Below, in pieces: positions 7,622 to 9,149 of a stretch of 9,149 nt of DNA (the first letter of the stretch is position 1; each line of letters starts with the position of its first letter). The translations under genes were made by a program, and so were the position numbers. Location: positions 1 to 9,149 of the forward strand of contig JAJRUR010000117.1 in the NCBI GenBank assembly GCA_024277695.1. The letters are read 5' to 3'. The notes beneath the pieces were generated by a model. The model ran no database searches. It was not told where the DNA came from and was given only the letters and a program-made list of their open reading frames with translations. This DNA comes from Bacteroidota bacterium (GTDB taxonomy: Bacteria > Bacteroidota > Bacteroidia > Chitinophagales > Saprospiraceae).

Positions 7622-8437
7622 ATGCAAAAAACAATTATAGAAGCTCCCGGAAAAATCCCTAAAATGAACTGGAGGGAGTTGTGGGAGTACAAAGACCTGC
7701 TGCGCACGATAGCCTGGAGGGATATACGCGTCAAATATGCGCAGACGCTTGTAGGCATGCTTTGGGCGATTATCAATCCCTTGGCGACCCTGGCTATATT
7801 GTATTTTGTCTTTAGTATCATCGTCGGGGTAGATACAGAGGGCAGTAATCCGCTCGTCTTTATGATGACAGGAATCGTTGCGTGGAGTTATTTTGCTTCC
7901 TTGATGTCTGAGGCAGGCAATTCTATCTTGTCTGCCGAAAATATGATCAAAAAGATCTATTTTCCGAGGTTGATTCTACCACTATCCAAGATGATTTCCG
8001 GACTGGTAGAGTTTGGGGTTTCTATTATCTGTTTGGTCGTTCTGATGCTCGTTTTGGCACAAAAACCCTCCTTACATATCTTGTATTTGCCCTTATTTAT
8101 CACCTTGATTCTGTTGGCGGGTGTCTCAGCGGGTATTTGGATCAGTGCATTGACGGTTAGATATAGAGATTTTCGATTTGTGACACCTTTTTTGCTCCGC
8201 TTGGGATTATATGCATCTCCGGTGGCTTATCCCGCGAGTAAGGTGCCGGACCAATTTCAGACCTTATATTACCTCAACCCAATGGCTGGAGTCATCGAGG
8301 GCTTTAGATGGTCTGTCTTGGGCCAAGGAGCCTTTAATCCTTTGATTTGGCTGTCGATCGGAGTTTGGGCGCTGCTCCTCGTTACGGGTGTCTATTATTT
8401 TAGAAAGGTCGAAGTGGTGATGGCGGATGTGCTCTGA
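7622..8437 (+). CDS. wzm: ABC-2 type polysaccharide export permease (Wzm-like)
   Basis: A 271-residue membrane protein of the usual Wzm/TagG/KpsM length. The cytoplasmic N-terminus has LWEYKDLLRTIAWRDIRVKY (20-39), the amphipathic element that opens ABC-2 export permeases. About six membrane segments follow, near residues 46-69, 78-97, 124-146, 152-176, 187-204 and 241-260. FPRLILPLSK (114-123), LTVRYRDFRF (177-186), YLNPMAGVIEGFRW (217-230) and the end FRKVEVVMADVL (260-271) are family hallmarks. Role: with an ATPase partner (Wzt), it moves a finished lipid-linked polysaccharide across the inner membrane. The Wzt gene normally lies next to it, but none is seen on either side in this window. 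The ATG is 23 bases from the GTG of the divergent GT2 gene. No purine-rich ribosome-binding site stands out. The gene appears richer in G+C than its neighbours. Confidence 0.93.
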   Translation: MQKTIIEAPGKIPKMNWRELWEYKDLLRTIAWRDIRVKYAQTLVGMLWAIINPLATLAILYFVFSIIVGVDTEGSNPLVFMMTGIVAWSYFASLMSEAGNSILSAENMIKKIYFPRLILPLSKMISGLVEFGVSIICLVVLMLVLAQKPSLHILYLPLFITLILLAGVSAGIWISALTVRYRDFRFVTPFLLRLGLYASPVAYPASKVPDQFQTLYYLNPMAGVIEGFRWSVLGQGAFNPLIWLSIGVWALLLVTGVYYFRKVEVVMADVL

Positions 8438-8494
8438 TTATGGGCAGATGTTGCATCTTGTAATCCGGGTTGGAGAACTAGCTTTTTATTACCT

Positions 8495-8510
8495 TTCGGC
8501 TTGAGCCGAA
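8495..8510. repeat. Perfect palindrome, TTGA loop
   Basis: TTCGGC (8495-8500) and GCCGAA (8505-8510) are perfect inverted repeats around a TTGA loop, about 60 bases after the permease stop. It could form a tight RNA hairpin and end the permease transcript. No T run follows on either strand (GCTTTTTATT precedes it on the plus strand), so it is listed as a palindrome rather than a terminator. Confidence 0.55.
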
Positions 8511-8566
8511 TAGCGCCAAAGTAGCTAAGGGCATTGGCTTTGGCCGCATCTGATCAAGGACTATTT

Positions 8567-8593
8567 CTCTGTGCATATCGTGTGAGCACAGGG
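8567..8593. repeat. Inverted repeat just before the 33-bp tandem array
   Basis: CTCTGTGC (8567-8574) can pair with GCACAGGG (8586-8593): seven Watson-Crick pairs and one U-G wobble, around an 11-base loop. The core CTGTGC/GCACAG is perfect. It ends one base before the tandem repeat unit starts at 8595, so the two may belong to one element. Function unknown. Confidence 0.5.
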
Positions 8594-8594
8594 C

Positions 8595-8693
8595 ATTATC
8601 CCTTACATTACATCAAAAAACACAATAATTATCCCTTACATTGCATCAAAAAATGCAATATTTATCCCTTACATTATTGTTATATTACTTATA
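8595..8693. repeat. 33-bp tandem repeat, two full copies and a partial third
   Basis: Units start at 8595, 8628 and 8661, exactly 33 bases apart. Copies 1 and 2 differ at 3 of 33 positions. Copy 3 keeps only the first half, the box TTATCCCTTACATTA at 8662-8676, and then diverges. The box thus occurs three times at a 33-base spacing, close to three helical turns, so the copies lie roughly on one face of the DNA. Copy 2 also holds a perfect 7-bp inverted repeat, ATTGCAT (8640-8646) and ATGCAAT (8653-8659). There are no spacers, so it is not a CRISPR array. It could be an operator or iteron-like array, or a mobile-element remnant. Confidence 0.8.
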
Positions 8694-8724
8694 ATTGCGT
8701 AATGATAGTTAGAAAACTAGATAA

Positions 8725-8838
8725 GAAGTAAAGGAGGCATTTGGGATATTAGAAAAAGCACTGCTATTAAAACTAATTAGGCCCACATCAAGTGTGAAAC
8801 TTCCTGTGATCCCTGATCTTAGGATTCTAATTGATTAG
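8725..8838 (+). pseudogene. Fragment of an AAA+ ATPase of the DUF4143 type
   Basis: Thirty-seven sense codons followed by TAG at 8836-8838, with no usable start and an in-frame TAA directly before them (8722-8724). The encoded piece includes EVKEAFGILEKALLLKLI and RPTSSVKLPVIPDLRILID. This matches from memory the segment of bacterial ATP-binding proteins with AAA_14 and DUF4143 domains that reads like REV.EAF.TLEKA.LL.L..PT......P..PDL, just before the LDTG motif. The residues before the TAA (KTR) also fit the family's K-[ST]-R-E, which suggests that the stop is a decay mutation. The ATP-binding domain and the end of the protein are absent. The family is common in Bacteroidota and is of poorly defined function. 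It is almost certainly non-functional here. It lies in the same frame as the FkbM gene that starts three bases after its stop. Confidence 0.55.
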
Positions 8839-8841
8839 AAA

Positions 8842-9149
8842 TTGTTATTAAAAACTATTATACGTGGACTAAAATTTATCGGCATACTCGACCGATTTAA
8901 TTTAATATATCAACAGTCCCACTATGGAGTAAGCTATAAAATTCCTATCATTCGGAAAATAGGATATTCTCATATGTTTCTCTCCGACCTATGGATGAAA
9001 CAAATGCTTGAAGTATTGACTTCAGGTGACGGAATATTTTTGGATGTTGGAGCAAATATTGGTCAGACACTTCTTCAACTCAAGGCGGTTGATCCGGAAA
9101 TGCACTATGTTGCGATCGAGCCGAACCCTGCCTGCGTCTATTATCTTAC
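8842..9149 (+). CDS. FkbM family methyltransferase, N-terminal part (cut by window end)
   Basis: An open frame running off the window, 102 complete codons visible. From a TTG at 8842 it has a basic hydrophobic start (LLLKTIIRGLKFIGILDRF), then YKIPIIRKIGYSHM (32-45), SDLWMKQML (48-56), the SAM-binding motif I FLDVGANIG (66-74) and AIEPNPACVYYL (91-102), which carries the acidic residue of the second strand. The FkbM signature LLKIDxEGAE lies beyond the window. Likely role: O-methylation of a sugar in the exported glycan. The frame has a stop at 8836-8838, and the only start-like codon before an ATG at 8974 is this TTG, which has no ribosome-binding site at normal distance. The 5' end may therefore have been reshaped by the recombination that left the ATPase fragment. 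It differs clearly from the FkbM protein at 3512-4297. Confidence 0.75.
   Translation, partial: MLLKTIIRGLKFIGILDRFNLIYQQSHYGVSYKIPIIRKIGYSHMFLSDLWMKQMLEVLTSGDGIFLDVGANIGQTLLQLKAVDPEMHYVAIEPNPACVYYL

Larger units (their letters stand above)
8438..8724. other. Intergenic region after the permease gene
   Basis: No recognised intact gene. It contains a short inverted repeat AGATGttgCATCT (8446-8458) directly after the permease stop, two stronger palindromes, and a 33-bp tandem repeat array (listed separately). One plus-strand frame is open across 8438-8731 except for a single TAG at 8522-8524. Its product after that stop would be 65 residues from a TTG at 8534, with a YPLH[YC]IKK repeat that simply mirrors the DNA repeat. 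It resembles no known protein and is not called as a gene. No convincing promoter was found. TATAATTG at 8690-8697 is one mismatch from the Bacteroidota TAnnTTTG element but lacks a properly spaced TTTG. Confidence 0.5.

Noticed and set aside
7567..7821. Minus-strand open frame across the GT2/permease junction
   Set aside because: It overlaps two well-supported genes in another frame and has no recognisable features.
8595..8693. CRISPR-like array
   Set aside because: The units are directly tandem with no spacers, the third copy is partial, and no cas gene is near.
8534..8731. 65-residue open frame with YPLH repeats
   Set aside because: TTG start, no ribosome-binding site, and its repeats only reflect the 33-bp DNA repeat. 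No recognisable protein family.
1..9149. tRNA, rRNA, intact insertion sequence or riboswitch
   Set aside because: No cloverleaf, rRNA-like stretch, transposase motif or known riboswitch core was recognised in the window.

Overview
The window is an 9.1 kb stretch of a surface-polysaccharide (O-antigen, capsule or exopolysaccharide) biosynthesis locus. The organism is most likely a member of the Bacteroidota. Three things suggest this: gene leaders are A/T-rich and mostly lack Shine-Dalgarno sequences, the glycosyltransferase, FemAB-like and FkbM proteins resemble types common in that phylum, and a DUF4143-type ATPase remnant is present. This is judged from protein character only; no marker gene fixes the taxon.

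Layout. (1) Positions 2-1409, plus strand: the C-terminal third of a GDP-L-fucose synthase, followed one base later by a GT4 glycosyltransferase. (2) Positions 1441-4297, minus strand: a three-gene operon with two 4-base ATGA stop/start overlaps, transcribed FkbM-type methyltransferase, FemAB-like GNAT acyltransferase, GT4 glycosyltransferase. It converges on the first block across a small hairpin. (3) Positions 4301-5218 and 5472-6617, plus strand: a GT2 glycosyltransferase and a divergent GT-B-like glycosyltransferase, separated by about 250 bases without a recognised gene. The GT2 start lies only 3 bases from the FkbM start on the other strand. (4) Positions 6723-7598, minus strand: a second GT2 with a GTG start. 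(5) Positions 7622-8437, plus strand: an ABC-2 polysaccharide export permease (Wzm type), 23 bases from that GTG. (6) Positions 8438-8841: about 400 bases holding two palindromes, a 33-bp tandem repeat array and a decayed fragment of a DUF4143-type ATPase gene. (7) From 8842 to the window end: the start of a second FkbM-type methyltransferase.

How the genes could work together: GDP-fucose supply, sequential sugar transfer by five glycosyltransferases, methyl and acyl decoration by the FkbM and FemAB-like enzymes, and export through a Wzm permease. The expected ATPase partner (Wzt) is not visible. Its usual place beside the permease is taken by the repeat and remnant region.

The strand changes five times and two divergent pairs have almost no intergenic space, so the locus looks like a mosaic assembled by recombination. 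No wholly new system is evident. The least explained part is 8438-8841.
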